This document shows positions 23,626 to 35,034 of a stretch of 64,000 nt of DNA, piece by piece. Source of the stretch: Cinclus cinclus (taxonomy: Eukaryota; Chordata; Aves; Passeriformes; Cinclidae); NCBI RefSeq assembly GCF_963662255.1, contig NW_026912217.1, positions 1 to 64,000 of the forward strand, given 5' to 3'. Both the position numbers and the translations under genes were made by a program. The notes beneath the pieces were generated by a model. That model saw nothing but the letters and a program-made list of their open reading frames with translations. It ran no database searches and was not told where the DNA came from. Every line of letters begins with the position of its first letter. The first letter of the stretch is position 1.

Positions 23626-24112
23626 GCAGGGGAGGATGCTGAGGGCAGGACAAGGGGGTGACAGTGCCCAGCCTTGCTGGGGCTGTGCCAGGAGGCCCCA
23701 GTGGCTCAGGACAAGGTGTCTCCTCCCAGCCCTTGGTGGCACAGACGCTGCTGTGCCCCAGGGCACCAAGACTTGGCTTCTCCTGGGCACTGCCAGCCCT
23801 GCCAGGGCCCTTGGCCATGTCCAGCACAGCTTGTCCTGCACTGTCCCACAGCTGCTGCTGTGCCCCTGCAGGCTGCACACTCCCATCTCGCTGCCCCCCT
23901 GGCTCTGCCCTGCCACTGCCCACCCTGCCCTGACTTCTGCCCAGGCTGTCTCTGCAACCCCCAACCAATGGGCTGGGGATGGGCAAGTGTTCCTTAGGGC
24001 ACAGGGAGGGGACAGCTTGGCTGGGGTGACCCAAGGGCATTCCCATTCCATGCGATGTCAAGGGCAGCAATAAACTGAGGGCAAGGAAGGGCGTCAGATG
24101 GTCTCTGAATTT

Positions 24113-25591
24113 TCTCTATTAATACGTTTGTCTTCCAAAGCAACCACTACATCTACTGAATTCTTGCCTCCCTGTGGTTTTCTTTGCTTCTGCATTTGGC
24201 CTTTGCTTTTTATTTCCTTGCCCTGCCCTGCCCATTAATCTCTCTTTCTGTTGACCCACAGGTTTTCAGCTTATTTTCTCCTGTTGTCTGACTGAGGAGG
24301 GCCAGTGACAGACACTTGGCTGTCACTTGATGGACAGAGAGGTTTAACCATGGTCACCTTTCCTAAGCCTTCTCTTCTGGGCACAGCCAGCAATGTCAGG
24401 GCTCTGTCAGGTGCCCAGCCCTGAGCTGGGCTCATGCCCCGCTCACAGCCACAGGGCCATCCAGGGACACGAGTCCTTCCCTGGCACACACACAGACAGT
24501 TCATTGCAGCACGGGCAGCGGCTCCCTGGGCTCTGCTGCCGCTGCCAGAGCCTGGCAGGGAGCTCAGCCCTGCGGGTGTCACCCTGCCCTGCCCCTGCCC
24601 CAGGTGCCCCACAGCCGGAGGGATGGACACGGGGAGCTCTGGGCACAGGAGCTCATCCCAGCCCTGCATTCAGGAGTTCCCAGGGGACCTTACTCTCTGG
24701 AAACTCCAGGAAGAGCTGAAGGTGTTTGTGCTCCCTGGGTTTATGTCGTCGTCGTTCCCACCCCCACCCCACACAGAGGATGCTCAGGGCTGTGTCTTGT
24801 CCTTGCACTGCAAACACAGACTCCTGACCCGGTCACTTGATGTCCCTCCATGGAGGGAAGAGCAACCTCTGTGACCTGGGCTGAGAGGCCACTGCTGGAA
24901 GCAGCGCTGCCTTTGCAAGGGCACACCTGGGGGCCACCACCCTGAACACTGCCACATTTTTCTCTTCACTGCTGATTTCCTCTCCAGGGCACTGTGTTGG
25001 GCACATCCTTGAGAACAAATTGGGAAGAAGATTGAAGCTTTCGGGCCCTGCTCCGGGGACATGCCCTTGCACCATGGAAATGCTGTTGTAGAGCCCAGCT
25101 CTGTCCCAGCAGTGCCCACAACCTGTCCTTGCCTGCAGTCTCTGGACAGTCACCCAGCAGGGCAGGGACCAAGCTGAGAGAGCCCTGAGGCCTTAAACCA
25201 GCACAGGGGCTCTGAAGGGGAGTGTGGAAGTGAAGGAAGAGGAGGTTACACAGGAGAAGCCCTGGGGCTCCCTGGCAATGCTGTTCTGCTGGGACTCTTC
25301 TCCCCCTGCTCTGCCCACAGGCACCGACCCTGCAGCTCCAGAGATGTCAGGGAGGAAAGATGTCAGGCAAACAAGACAACACAGAGTTCTTTCTGTTGTT
25401 TCAGCACACACTTACTGTACTAGAGCTCCCCATTTCTACAGTCTCTGGGTCACACTAGAAAGGCAAATACTGAAATATTTGCCTGAACAGTCCAAGGTTT
25501 TGGTGCGAGCAAGTTCTCAGAAGTGTAACACCTGTGTCAGCAGCAAAAATACGGGACACAAAGTGGGCATTAATGAGTAACTTAGTAACAG
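24113..25591. other. Spacer, no gene recognised
   Basis: Unique sequence downstream of the OR pseudogene. Open frames exist on both strands but have biased low-complexity composition and no recognisable domain. Confidence 0.5.
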
Positions 25592-26545
25592 CTATGCAGA
25601 AGAATGACAGTTCATTGCTTCTGAAAACCACTCAGTGATCATTGTCCTCAGGGTGTCCTTCAGGTCCTGGTTCCTCAGGCTGTAGCTGAGGGCGTTCAGG
25701 GCTGGAGGCAGCACTGAGTACAGAAGTGACAGTGCCAGATGCAAGGATGGGCAGGAGATGGAGGGGGGCTTCAGGTAGGCAAACATGACAGTGCTGAGGA
25801 ACAGGGAGAGCACGGCCAGGTGAGGGAGGCAGGTGGAAAAGGCTTTATCCCATCCCTGCTCAGAGGGGATCCTCAGCACGGCCCTGAAGATCTGCACATA
25901 GGAGAAAACAATGAATACAGAAGAAGCAAATGCTAAACAGGTACCACCCATGAGTAGGCCAAGTTCCCTGGGGTAGAATTTGGAGCAGGAGAGCTTGAGG
26001 ATCTGGGGCATTTCACAGAAGAATTGGCCCAGGGAATTGCCCCGGCACAGGGGCAGTGAAAATGGACTGGGAGTGTGCATGAGAGCATGGAGAAAGCCAC
26101 TGGCCCAGGCAGCTGCTGCCATGTGGGCACAAGCTCTGCTGCCCTGGGGGATCCCCTAGTGCAGGGGTGTGCAGATGGACACGTAGTGCTTGTAGCACAC
26201 GAGGGTCAGGAGATACTACTCTGCTGTGGTAAAGAACAGCAAGCAAAAGAGCTGTACAGCACATCCTGCACAGGAGATGGGCCTGGTGCCCCAGAGGGAA
26301 TTGTGCATGGCTTTGGGGACAGTGGTGCAGGTGGAGCCCAGGTCGCTGAGGGCCAGGTTGAGCAGGAAGAAGAACATGGGGGTGTGCAGGTGGTGGCCGC
26401 AGGCTACGGCGCTGATGATGAGGCCGTTGGCCAGGAGGGCAGCCAGGGAGATGCCCAGGAAGAGGCAGAAGTGCAGGAGCTGCAGCTGCCACGTGTCTGC
26501 CAATGCCAGCAGGAGGAAGTGGCTGCGGGAGCTGCTGTTGGACAT
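25592..26545 (-). pseudogene. OR14-like: Olfactory receptor pseudogene, family 14-like
   Basis: A single-exon, 318-codon frame from MSNSSSRSHF to the end, the usual OR length. Visible hallmarks are an N-glycosylation NSS near the start, TPMFFFLLNLALSDLG (TM2), TVPKAM, a TM5 region with FCEMPQILKLSC, KAFSTCLPHL (TM6) and LSYSLRNQDLKD (TM7). Two in-frame TAG codons break it, at codon 110 (26216-26218, after FFTTAE) and codon 130 (26156-26158, after CTPLH). The second sits where family members normally have Tyr. The MAYDRY motif is also degraded (CYKHYVSIC). There is no frameshift. ORs are seven-helix odorant GPCRs; this copy cannot make one. It lies in the palindrome spacer. The third-copy version carries the same stops. 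Confidence 0.9.
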
Positions 26546-26559
26546 TTCTTCACTCCGGG

Positions 26560-27920
26560 CATTGGAGACTGTAGAAAGAAGGCAATGACAAGCTGGGACA
26601 GATTTCCCTTGGTCATTTCTGGTCTAATTTCTTGGGAATCTCACCAATATGACTTCTCTTCCTAGGGGGGATCTTGGCGCAGCTTCTTTATTTTTGAGCT
26701 CTGGTTTGTCTTGCTGCCTCATCTTCAGCATTGCTCTCAGCCTGCACACTGGGGAGCTCAGAGGGAAAACTGGGCTCCCTGTGCCCAGGGCAGTCAGACC
26801 TGCTGGTCCCCACACAAGTGCACTTTGCTCATGGCAACTCCATTTTAGACAAATGAAATTGAAAATGTTCTTAAACAATAAAGTGGACTTTTTAAAGTCT
26901 CCAATTTCAAAATCATTGAACCCTGGAGGCACTGATGGCAGGTGGGGACAAGAAATAGAAAGGTGTCCCTGGTGCTGAGCTCACCTGGATGTGTTTCAGG
27001 AATGCAAAGGCCAAAGCCTGAGCCCCAGTCCCTGGCAAGGCAGATCCTGTCCCTCCCTCATTGCTCAGGGCTCTTCCCGGGGCCAGCAGCCATGGCCAAA
27101 GTGCTGCAGGAGTTGGCTCTGGCAGGGCCTTTCAGCTGCTGCCCATCCCTGTGCCCTCTGCAGCCCAGGCTGTCCTACGGTGCCCATGCCCTGCCGCTCT
27201 GTCCCTGCAGGCTGTCCTCAGCCCCCGGCTGCCCCACCTCGCTGGCCCCTTCCTTTGCTGCCAGCTCTGCCTCCTGCCTGCCTCTGCCTGGCCACACAAA
27301 GCCTTGGGCTGCTCCACACTCTTTCTGGGGGATTTCTTGCACCACAGCCCTGCCCTGGCAGAGAAATTCCTTTCTCCTTGGGTCCAGTCTGGCCCTCCCC
27401 AGCGGCCCTTGGCATTAATCTTTTCTATCTCTGGCTGTTTTCTGCCATGTCAAAAGGATCCACCATCTCTGAAACCACCCTTCAGGCACTCCCAGGGCTC
27501 TCCTCCACCATCCTCAGCCTCCACTCCACTGAGCACAGAGCTCCTTTGTCCCTGTATCGTGGTCATGTGCTTGAGGCCTCCAAACCCCATCCCAGGAGAT
27601 CTCTGGACTTTCTCCAAGATGTTGGCAAATAAACCAATTCTGCTCATAGTCTGAGAAATTCACCGCAGGACCAGGCCAGCCTGACCTGTCTATCCTGGCT
27701 ACTTTTGTCTGGGAGCAATCCTTGGATATATGGAATTTGGGAGGCCAAATTCCAATTTAGGTCATGGTCAGGAAGGACAAGAAGGCCGGTTCTTTTCCCT
27801 AGGAAGGAAGGCACAGAGCCCCAGTGCTCCAGAGACTGATGAGAGGCAGCCCTGGACATTCCATGGGCAGCCAGACCTGTCAGGTAGCCCCTGGGAGGCC
27901 AAGCCAGCCAGACCTGTTCC
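26560..27920. other. Spacer between the OR pseudogene and the ERV, no gene recognised
   Basis: Sequence upstream of the OR with no clear domain. The last 260 bp before the LTR has repeated CAGACCTGTC / AGCCTGACCTGTC / CAGACCTGTTCC words and may be part of an older LTR-like element. Confidence 0.35.
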
Positions 27921-27925
27921 ATGTG

Positions 27926-28473
27926 TGATAATTGATAAAAGATTCGCGTCAATCATAAAAGTAGCTGGGTTTGTATAAACCAGAATACTCAGGTCTGAAA
28001 TGAAGCATGGACATTAGACAGAGAAAATACATATGATTAAATAATTTTGTTTAAATCCCCCTATTATGAATATTATGATTTTTTATTAAATTGTATCTGA
28101 TACCAGTTTGTAAAACGGGGGTTTCCCACGGCCTGAAAGATATTGCAAAATCAGATTTCCTGCATTTGTATAATCAATTGCAGCCTAAAAGATTTTGCAC
28201 TACCAGATTTCCTGCCTTGGTGTAATCAATTGCAACTCAGCTGTTAAGACAAGACCCCCATGTCTACTGTTCCTTATCTACCAAGACCACATGGCTGCTT
28301 GGCAAACTGTCCCGAGACTACAAGGAAAACCATCCTATAAAAAGGAGCTGCCAACCAACGTTCGACGGAGCGTGGAGTGGGCGCTGACCCCTCACGTTCC
28401 CCAGCGCTGCTTGCTCCATCTATACCAAATAAAGCAATCTAAATTTTGCTAAATATCGAGACTTTGTTTCTCA
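27926..28473 (+). mobile_element. 5' LTR of an ERV1 provirus (edges approximate)
   Basis: A TATA box TATAAAAA at 28336-28343 and a polyadenylation signal AATAAA at 28428-28433 sit in the right order and spacing before a primer-binding site. This places the U3-R-U5 of a 5' LTR here. The 3' edge is about 28473-28485. The 5' edge near TGTGATAATTG is a guess because no 3' LTR is present for comparison. Confidence 0.6.
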
Positions 28474-28485
28474 TTTATAATAATT

Positions 28486-28503
28486 TGGTGCTGAAACCTG
28501 GGA
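28486..28503 (+). promoter_or_regulatory. Retroviral primer-binding site, tRNA-Phe type
   Basis: TGGTGCTGAAACCTGGGA differs from the tRNA-Phe complement TGGTGCCGAAACCCGGGA at two positions. Both are C-to-T changes, and both are at CpG sites in the expected sequence, consistent with methylation decay of an old provirus. Confidence 0.85.
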
Positions 28504-28844
28504 CATCCTTGGAGCCTTGAGAGGCACTGCAATTTCAGGGAGGCGCCCCGCTCCCACGGCCCCGGTTCCTCAGTGGTTCTCAGGACCCATGGACGTACCT
28601 CACGATATAGACTGAGCAAGGAAAAAAACTCCCCGGAAGACCACGGCAAAATCACCTGTCATTCTTGTGCACGCAGACCCAGACAGGAGCGTCGAAGCCG
28701 TAAGTGACTGTCTGGTTTGGTGGAGGTGACTGTGTGCTTGCTGAACGAGACGTGGATTTTTCCACGAACCGAGTGTGGAGTCCTTCTGCCCGCGGTTCTG
28801 GTTTCCCGCCAGGGGCCCGGCCGGTGAAGGGACGAAGCGAGTGC

Positions 28845-29060
28845 TGCTTTTTCCCATCCTAACCCAGGTAGAGGCCAGGTTCTTTTCCCATCCCAACCCA
28901 GGCAGAGGTGGGACTTGGGGGGAGGGACTTGGGGGGGGGGAAAGATTGGAGAGCAACACAGGAGTCACGGGGGAAGAGGGAAAAAGCTGCTTTTTCCCAT
29001 CCCAAGCCCAGGTAGAGGCAGAATTCCTTCCCATCCTGACCCAAGGAGAGGCAGGATCCG
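28845..29060 (+). repeat. Imperfect minisatellite in the ERV leader
   Basis: Four imperfect copies of a unit like TTTTCCCATCCCAACCCAGG, then TAGAGGCAG, lie about 30-100 bp apart, with G-rich runs between them (GGGACTTGGGG twice). This lies in the untranslated leader between the primer-binding site and gag. Confidence 0.6.
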
Positions 29061-29337
29061 GGTGGAATACAAGAGGAAGCACAAATACCTCAAGATAGTC
29101 CTTTGAGGTAAAAATAGGACAAAGAAAGAGGAAGGTTTTAAGTCCAAACAACCCACGAAGGGTTCAAAGTTCTTAAAATCAAAATAAAAAAAATAAAAAA
29201 AAAAAGAAAAAAGAAGGCCAGTAGGTTGCCAGAAATACCACCGGGCAGCACTTTGGGAATGACGTTGGGACACAAGGGAATTATACAAAAGAAAAAGTAA
29301 AGAAAAAAATGGAGTTGTGGGGCATTAAACACTTAGG

Positions 29338-29929
29338 ATGCTTGTAAAGAACCATTTAACAGAGAGGAATGTGACTGTGCTGCTCTGTGGACAGAACAGC
29401 ATAAACCATTCTCGGGATGTACGGTCAAGGAAAAAGAGGATGAGGATAACAAAAAAGGTTACCTGGGAATCCCTTGATAATCTCCCACCTCCATATAATA
29501 CAAAAAAATACAGGCGATCCCCCCCCTCCCCCCCCCAATGTCTCTGCTCCCTCCCCTTCTGGTACTCCAATAGCTCAAAGGACTCCCTGGAGTCAAAGAA
29601 ATACCAGGAGCGATAGGATCAGCAGAGAGGAGGGAGATAATGACACAAAGGCTCCCCTTTACCCCCTGAGGGAAGTCCCATTAGCGGGACAACAGACTGA
29701 ATTAACTGGATTTGTAAATGTTCCCTTTAACACAGGGGAGGTAAGAAACTTAGAAAAAGAGATGGGAAAACTATTGGAAGATCCTATAGGGGTATCTGAG
29801 ACACTAAATCAATTCCCCGGACCAAGTATGTGTACTTGGATGGAATTACAATCTACATTAAGTATCCTACTCACCAGGGAAGAAAGGGGGAGGGAAAACA
29901 CGAAAACCCCCACGGAAACAAGGAAATGA
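29338..29929 (+). pseudogene. gag: ERV1 gag remnant (N-terminal and capsid start)
   Basis: Two overlapping frames, joined by a frameshift in a C-rich run near 29520, encode a PPPY-type late-domain-like motif (NLPPPYNT), a Pro-rich linker and the start of capsid (YPLREVPLAG, then LLEDPIGV). The rest of capsid is missing: the frame passes directly into an Arg/Lys-rich segment and a stop before the nucleocapsid knuckle. It would normally be the structural core polyprotein; here it is only a fragment. Confidence 0.75.
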
Positions 29930-30400
29930 GGCAGGAAATAATTCACTAAGTCGAACCTGCTTTTACTGTAACATGAAAGGTCATAGTAAAAAAAAAAAAA
30001 ATTGTAAAGAGAGGATACGGGATGAAAAAATGTTCCAAAAGAACGAATAAGGGTGTCAAGGGCTGTATGTATTGGGGACTATACCATCGAAAGAGCCCTT
30101 GAAAAAATAATTTTTAAAAAATCGGTCCCCATGGAGAGGAGGTGGAACTTTTAGTAGATACAAGAGCCAAAAAAAAATATCCACAATTAAACACCTACCA
30201 AAAACGTGCAAACCTAGTAGAGAAACAGCACTTGTGATGGGAGCAAAAAGTGAACCATTTTGAGTCCTTATTATTAAATATATGCAAATTGAGACCCAGA
30301 GCAGAATTGAATTACAAATCTACTGTTACTGCCAGAGGCAGAAAATAATTTATTAAGAAAATGGACAAAGGTGAATGACAAAAGTTTTTAAAAAGTCAAA
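29930..30400 (+). pseudogene. ERV1 nucleocapsid and protease remnant
   Basis: CFYCNMKGHS followed by a poly-A-coded lysine run is a CCHC zinc knuckle whose spacing has been upset by slippage. Downstream, VELLVDTRA is a retropepsin active site with Gly replaced by Arg. Several stops follow. Confidence 0.65.
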
Positions 30401-30960
30401 CATGATTCAATTCAAGCCCCTGTACTAAGTCTCCCGGATTTGGAGAGACCATTTCAGTTATTTGTAAACACCTCTGATCAAACAGCATATGGGGTACTCA
30501 CTCAGGAATGGGCAAGCAGTCAAAGGCCAGTGGGATATTATTCTAAACTGCTAGACCCTGTCAGTTGGGGCTGGCCCTCATGTCTACAAGCCCTAGTGGC
30601 CACAGCACTTTTAACTGAGGAAGCCCAAAAAGTCACCTCTGGGGCACCCCTAACGGTACACTCCCCTCATCATGTCAGGGGAATTCTGAATCAAAAAGCT
30701 GAGAAATGGCTAACCGATGCCTAAATATTAAAATATGAAGCTATTCTAATTACTTCCCCAAATTTAGAGCTAAAAGCAACAACTGCTCAAAGTCCTGCAC
30801 AATTCCTATATGGGGAACCAGGAGAAAACTTAAAATATAATTGTGTGGACATTATAGAATTACAAAGAAAAACTAGACCTGACTTGGAAGACGTTAAACT
30901 TAAGGATGGAGAAAAATTGTTTATAGACAGATCTTCGAGAGTAGTGCAAGGACAAGGTTG
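30395..30960 (+). pseudogene. pol: ERV1 pol remnant: RT connection and RNase H parts
   Basis: The frame LERPFQLFVNTSDQTAYGVL, then RPVGYYSKLLD, is the RT thumb/connection and tether region of gammaretroviral pol. An interruption (stop at 30722) is followed by KLFIDRSS, where the RNase H start normally has FIDGSS. The reverse transcriptase palm with YXDD and most of RNase H are absent. Confidence 0.75.
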
Positions 30961-31645
30961 TTTAACTTGTCAGAAAATTCATAAAAAAAGGTATGCAACA
31001 AGGTCCGTCAGGAGGATGGAAAACTGCTTACAGACCCTTTGAAAGAATACAAATAGATTTTACAGAATCACCAAAAATAGGAAGATAGACATATTTACTA
31101 GTAATAGTAAACCAATTAAGCCACTGGGTAGAGGCATACCCTGCAGCTGGAGACACATCACAAGTGGTAGCCAGAATATTGACAGAACACATAATACCAA
31201 GGTATGGGCTGGTCCAAGCAATAGACTCAGACCAGGGACACACTTTACATCGGAAGTGCTGAAGTTACTGACCTCGGCACTAGGCATCAGCTGGGAGTAT
31301 CATACACCCTGGCACCCTCAGAGTTCTGGGAGAGTTGAAATGATGAATCAACCTTTAGAACAGCAGCTGTCAAAATTAATGATTGAGACTAAAATGCCAT
31401 GGACAAAGTGCCTCCCACTGGCCCTGTCTAATACACGGCAACGCCAAATTCGAAAACAGGGATTTCACCATATGAAATGCTGGATGGTATGCCTTACCCT
31501 AAAGGAGTACGCCTTGATCCGGCTTAGTTCAGGACCCTTCTCTTCAAAACTACATAATAACAATCAACAAAGACTTGCGAGAATTAAGGAAGAAGAGAAT
31601 TTTAGCTCAAACCATACCTCTAGGATTTGCCATACATACGATTAA
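30955..31645 (+). pseudogene. pol: ERV1 pol remnant: integrase
   Basis: CLTCQKIHKK is the second half of the HHCC zinc domain. Then, in shifted frames, come the catalytic-core segments IDFTESP, IDSDQGTHF and HPQSSGRVEMMN, which hold the first Asp, second Asp and Glu of the DDE triad. The core is nearly complete at the DNA level but split by at least two frameshifts and stops near 31042-31090. Confidence 0.75.
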
Positions 31646-32059
31646 GCCAAGACAGGTTGGACCGTGACATCCGAGCCCAGAGACCTCAAAGTGCGAATTC
31701 GGAGGACTTGCTGTGGATACCAGATCAATTCTTCTCAAAGGCCTCCCAGTCAGGACTGAAAGTCACCTGTCCTGAACCTGGGTGTGATTGTAGCCCGTTC
31801 ATCAAGAAAAGGTGTCCATATTGTACCGAGTTGTGGTGGAGTCATTCCTATGGTGGGTACCTCCCATTCGCATCACGTATCCAATGTAGAAGAAATGAAT
31901 AGAAGGAAACTATTAAGGTACTTAATACCCTATCAGCACAAGGAGAAATCGAAATTAATGATCACAATTGGTGGGCGTTATTTGAGAATGGGACAAAGCA
32001 AACAAAAAAAAAAAAAAACAAAACAAAAAACAATAGCCAAAGCAAAGGTTTTGGCAAAA

Positions 32060-32600
32060 GAGTGCCAGAAAGGGTTGTGTATACCGTGCTCTTACTGCTG
32101 TACCTGGTCCTGGGGATAAAGCTAAAAGCTGGAACAAAAGTAAGAAACAACACCAGAAGAAAAGGACAAAGTGGGACACCCCAGGACATAGTCCCTGCTG
32201 CCGAGAAGGAGAAGATGAAACAAACCTCGGCTACTGGCAGCAACCCCGTAGGCCTTGAGGGAGGCAGAGGGATGAACATAGTCCTGAGAGCCATCCTATT
32301 GCTCATCATGATAAAAGGAAACAGAGCTGATGCTTGTTCCAAGCCTTACCAGACAATCCGGTACAGTGGACACACGGTATCCACCCTTGCCTTCCACACA
32401 CATATCTATTCGGCCTGCTATAATAAGCACAACTTAGAAACTTGCACTACTATGGGAAAAGTTACTGGGTAGCCACCAATTTAGAAAAAAGGGTGGGCTC
32501 CACCAGCATACCAAAGTTTCCCAGTAGGAGAAGCGCACCTCTGCTTCACAAAAGAAGCAATGTGGGATGTCCAGATCAGGGAGGAGTGTAAGATCACTAC
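32060..32600 (+). pseudogene. env: ERV1 env N-terminal remnant
   Basis: A frame that becomes hydrophobic at MNIVLRAILLLIMI (signal peptide), then cysteine-containing surface-unit sequence, stops at 32470. Further env-like sequence continues to the arm boundary at 32600. The rest of the surface unit and all of the transmembrane subunit are missing. Confidence 0.6.
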
Positions 32601-33087
32601 AAATTCAGAGACCATCTCACGCCCTTCCTTGCCCTCAGTTTATTGCTGCCCTTGACATCGCATGGAATGGGAAAGCCCTTGGGTCACCCCAGCCAAGCTG
32701 TCCCCTCCCTGTGCCCTAAGGAACACTTGCCCATCCCCAGCCCATTGGTTGGGGGTTGCAGAGACAGCCTGGGCAGAAGTCAGGGCAGGGTGGGCAGTGG
32801 CAGGGCAGAGCCAGGGGGGCAGCGAGATGGGAGTGTGCAGCCTGCAGGGGCACAGCAGCAGCTGTGGGACAGTGCAGGACAAGCTGTGCTGGACATGGCC
32901 AAGGGCCCTGGCAGGGCTGGCAGTGCCCAGGAGAAGCCAAGTCTTGGTGCCCTGGGGCACAGCAGCGTCTGTGCCACCAAGGGCTGGGAGGAGACACCTT
33001 GTCCTGAGCCACTGGGGCCTCCTGGCACAGCCCCAGCAAGGCTGGGCACTGTCACCCCCTTGTCCTGCCCTCAGCATCCTCCCCTGC

Positions 33088-33728
33088 CCCACACCCCGGT
33101 GGCCTCAGGGATCTGCTGGCATGAGTCCCTGGGGAGCCTTGGTCAGGAATGGCCCTGGGGGGCTCCTGAATGCTTCCAGGGACTGCAGGTTTTCCAAAGG
33201 ACCTTGGCCTTTGCTCTTGCCTTGGAGTCTCTCAGAGCTTCCTACAATCCTGGTCTTCAATTATCTGCTCTAATGAGTCCCTTGAGATTCTTAGTCATTA
33301 CCAACACTCAGTGGGGCTCATTAATGCTTCAGGATACCTCAGATTTTTCAAGTACTAGGTGTTTCCCTTTTGATACCGACTCCAGGAGAGGTTTGTGCAA
33401 TCTTGACCTCCAATTATCTACTTTAAGGAGTCCCTTGATTGCTCTGTATTGACACTGGGGGGGCGCTCATTAATGCTTTGAGATAACCAAGGTATTTTAG
33501 GGTACTTTGCATTTTCCTTCCCACACTGAGTCTCTGTGAGGATTTTGTGCAATCCTGGCCTCCAATTCCCTCCTGCAAGGAGCCCATGAGCAGCCTGTGC
33601 TGCAGCTGGACCTCAGTGGGACCCATTAATGCCTCCAGACCCTTTGCATTCTTTTTTCTGACTTGGACTCCTGGAGAGGTTTCTGCAGTCTCCTCTCAGG
33701 CCCTGAGATTGTAGCATTGTGTGATGGA
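33088..33728. repeat. Degenerate ~150-bp tandem repeat (right arm)
   Basis: Mirror copy of 22985-23625, with the GCTCATTAATGCTT landmark repeated on this strand. Confidence 0.75.
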
Positions 33729-34076
33729 TATTGCTCCAGGGTGTCTCCTAAGGAGGTCTGGCCTGCTCAGAGAAGCTGTGCCTTGAGGTTTGACCCGGTG
33801 GGTGTGGACAACTTTGCTGCACATTCCCCAACCGCATCCTGTCTGTCCTGACTCAGCTGACACCCCTGCTTTGCTTGGAGAACTGGCTGCACACACCCTA
33901 AGAAGGGTTTTCCTATTTTTTTTTTTTCTACACCAACCTACAACAGTTTTGATTGCTCCAAACAACGAAAAGTTCCCCACTGAAAACAGACACCCTCCTC
34001 AAGTGTGTGCCAAGCCCCAGGCAGCACCAAGACCATTCCAAGCTGCCCTGCCCAGCTGTGAGGGTGGATTAGCATC

Positions 34077-34685
34077 CCAAGGTGCCCTGGGCCATTGCAA
34101 GGGACTGTTGCCATGGACACTGCACTGACCCCCACTAGTGGGTTTGGGTGCCAGGGCAACCCTCATCAGTTCAAGTTGCCTTGGAAACCACCCCAAGGAG
34201 CCATTTGTGCAGTCAGGTTCCATGGGCACTTGCATGCAGACCTGTTGTGTCCTCAGCTGCCATGGCAAGCCTGAGGACAAAGCGGTGCCGCTGGTCCAGC
34301 TTCAGCTGCACTGACACTCATTGATGCAGTCAGGTGCCATGGCAACAGCCACAGAGACCCCTTCCTCAGTTTGGTGCCACGGCAGCCAACGCCTGGAGCC
34401 ATTGTGATGGCTGCTTGTCATGGAAACCTGCCCTGGGCCCCTTGCTCAGGGCTGCTGTCACTGCCCAGAGCCAGAGGGGATCCCTCGCTGGGGGCTTGTG
34501 CCATGGCCACCTGCCCTGTGCCGCGCTGGCTGGGCAGGCGCAGCGGGACCAGCAGCAAACCCCAGGGCCAGGGCCAAAGGCCAGCTCAGCCAGACAGAAA
34601 GGTCAGCTGGGCACTGTTTCCATGGCAAGCCTCACTGGGACAGGACACCTGGGTCACCTGGCATGGCACTTGCCATGGAAACCCC
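34077..34685. repeat. X-box-like motif cluster (right arm)
   Basis: Mirror copy of the RFX-motif cluster without the LTR. The interrupted motif is intact here as GGTGCCATGGCAACAGCC at about 34334-34351. Confidence 0.6.
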
Positions 34686-35034
34686 TTGTAGGGCCTGATG
34701 CCACGGACGCTGGCACCGAGACGCTGCTGGGGTCGGGTGCTGAGCACAGGCTCCATCACACACAGATGGTTTTGCTCTTGCTGAGCTTGCACAGAGCCAA
34801 GGCCTTTCCTGCCCCTCGTCCAGCCACGCTGGGGAGGGGCTGGGGGTGCAGGGGAGCCTGGGAGGGGACACAGCCAGGACAGGTGACCCCAACTGACCCG
34901 GGGGAGATCCCGGACCATGGGACATCATGCTCAGCGTATAAAGTGGGGGGAAGAAGGCAGAAACCAGGGGACATTTGCAGTGGTGGCGTTTGTCTTCCCA
35001 GGTAACTCCTAGGCACGATGGGACTCAGTTTCAC

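Larger units (their letters stand above)
11404..24112. repeat. Palindrome 1, left arm
   Basis: This 12.7-kb segment is repeated in inverted orientation at 32601-44385. The match runs from the intron sequence GCCGGGAGCCC at the satellite edge to CTCTGAATTT at 24112. The left arm is longer mainly because it carries two solo LTRs (17310-17768 and 21869-22366) that the right arm lacks. Sequence agreement is very high by eye, with only scattered substitutions and short indels. Confidence 0.95.
24113..32600. repeat. Spacer of palindrome 1
   Basis: An 8488-bp single-copy centre between the inverted arms. It holds the OR pseudogene and the ERV1 provirus and is repeated almost unchanged at 54803-63293. 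The left edge is at CTCTGAATTT/TCTC. The right edge lies within the env remnant of the provirus. Confidence 0.9.
28486..32600 (+). mobile_element. Decayed gammaretrovirus-like (ERV1) provirus, truncated in env
   Basis: Remnants lie in gag-pro-pol-env order. The leader (28504-29300) has a purine-rich imperfect repeat. Gag has a proline-rich stretch, then the YPLREV capsid start near 29660. A CCHC knuckle stretched by a poly-A run lies near 29975. The protease has DTRA in place of DTGA near 30155. RNase H and connection parts occupy about 30430-30960 and integrase about 30955-31640. Env begins with a signal-peptide-like MNIVLRAILLLIMI segment near 32272. Gag capsid, reverse transcriptase and RNase H carry large internal deletions, and many stops and frameshifts are present. 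Env ends at 32600, where the inverted arm begins. There is no 3' LTR. It is not functional. Confidence 0.85.

Noticed and set aside
26075..26665. Plus-strand 196-codon frame over the OR
   Set aside because: Antisense shadow of the OR pseudogene, whose hallmark motifs are all on the minus strand.
27660..27925. Additional LTR immediately upstream of the ERV
   Set aside because: Repeated CAGACCTGTC words are suggestive, but I could not find TG...CA ends, a target duplication or a polyadenylation signal.
32643..33452. 269-codon open frame and its mirrored versions near 23288-24070 and 53978-54760
   Set aside because: It runs through the GC-rich end of the arm and the degenerate 150-bp tandem repeat. 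Frames are open on both strands at once and composition is low-complexity, with no domain.
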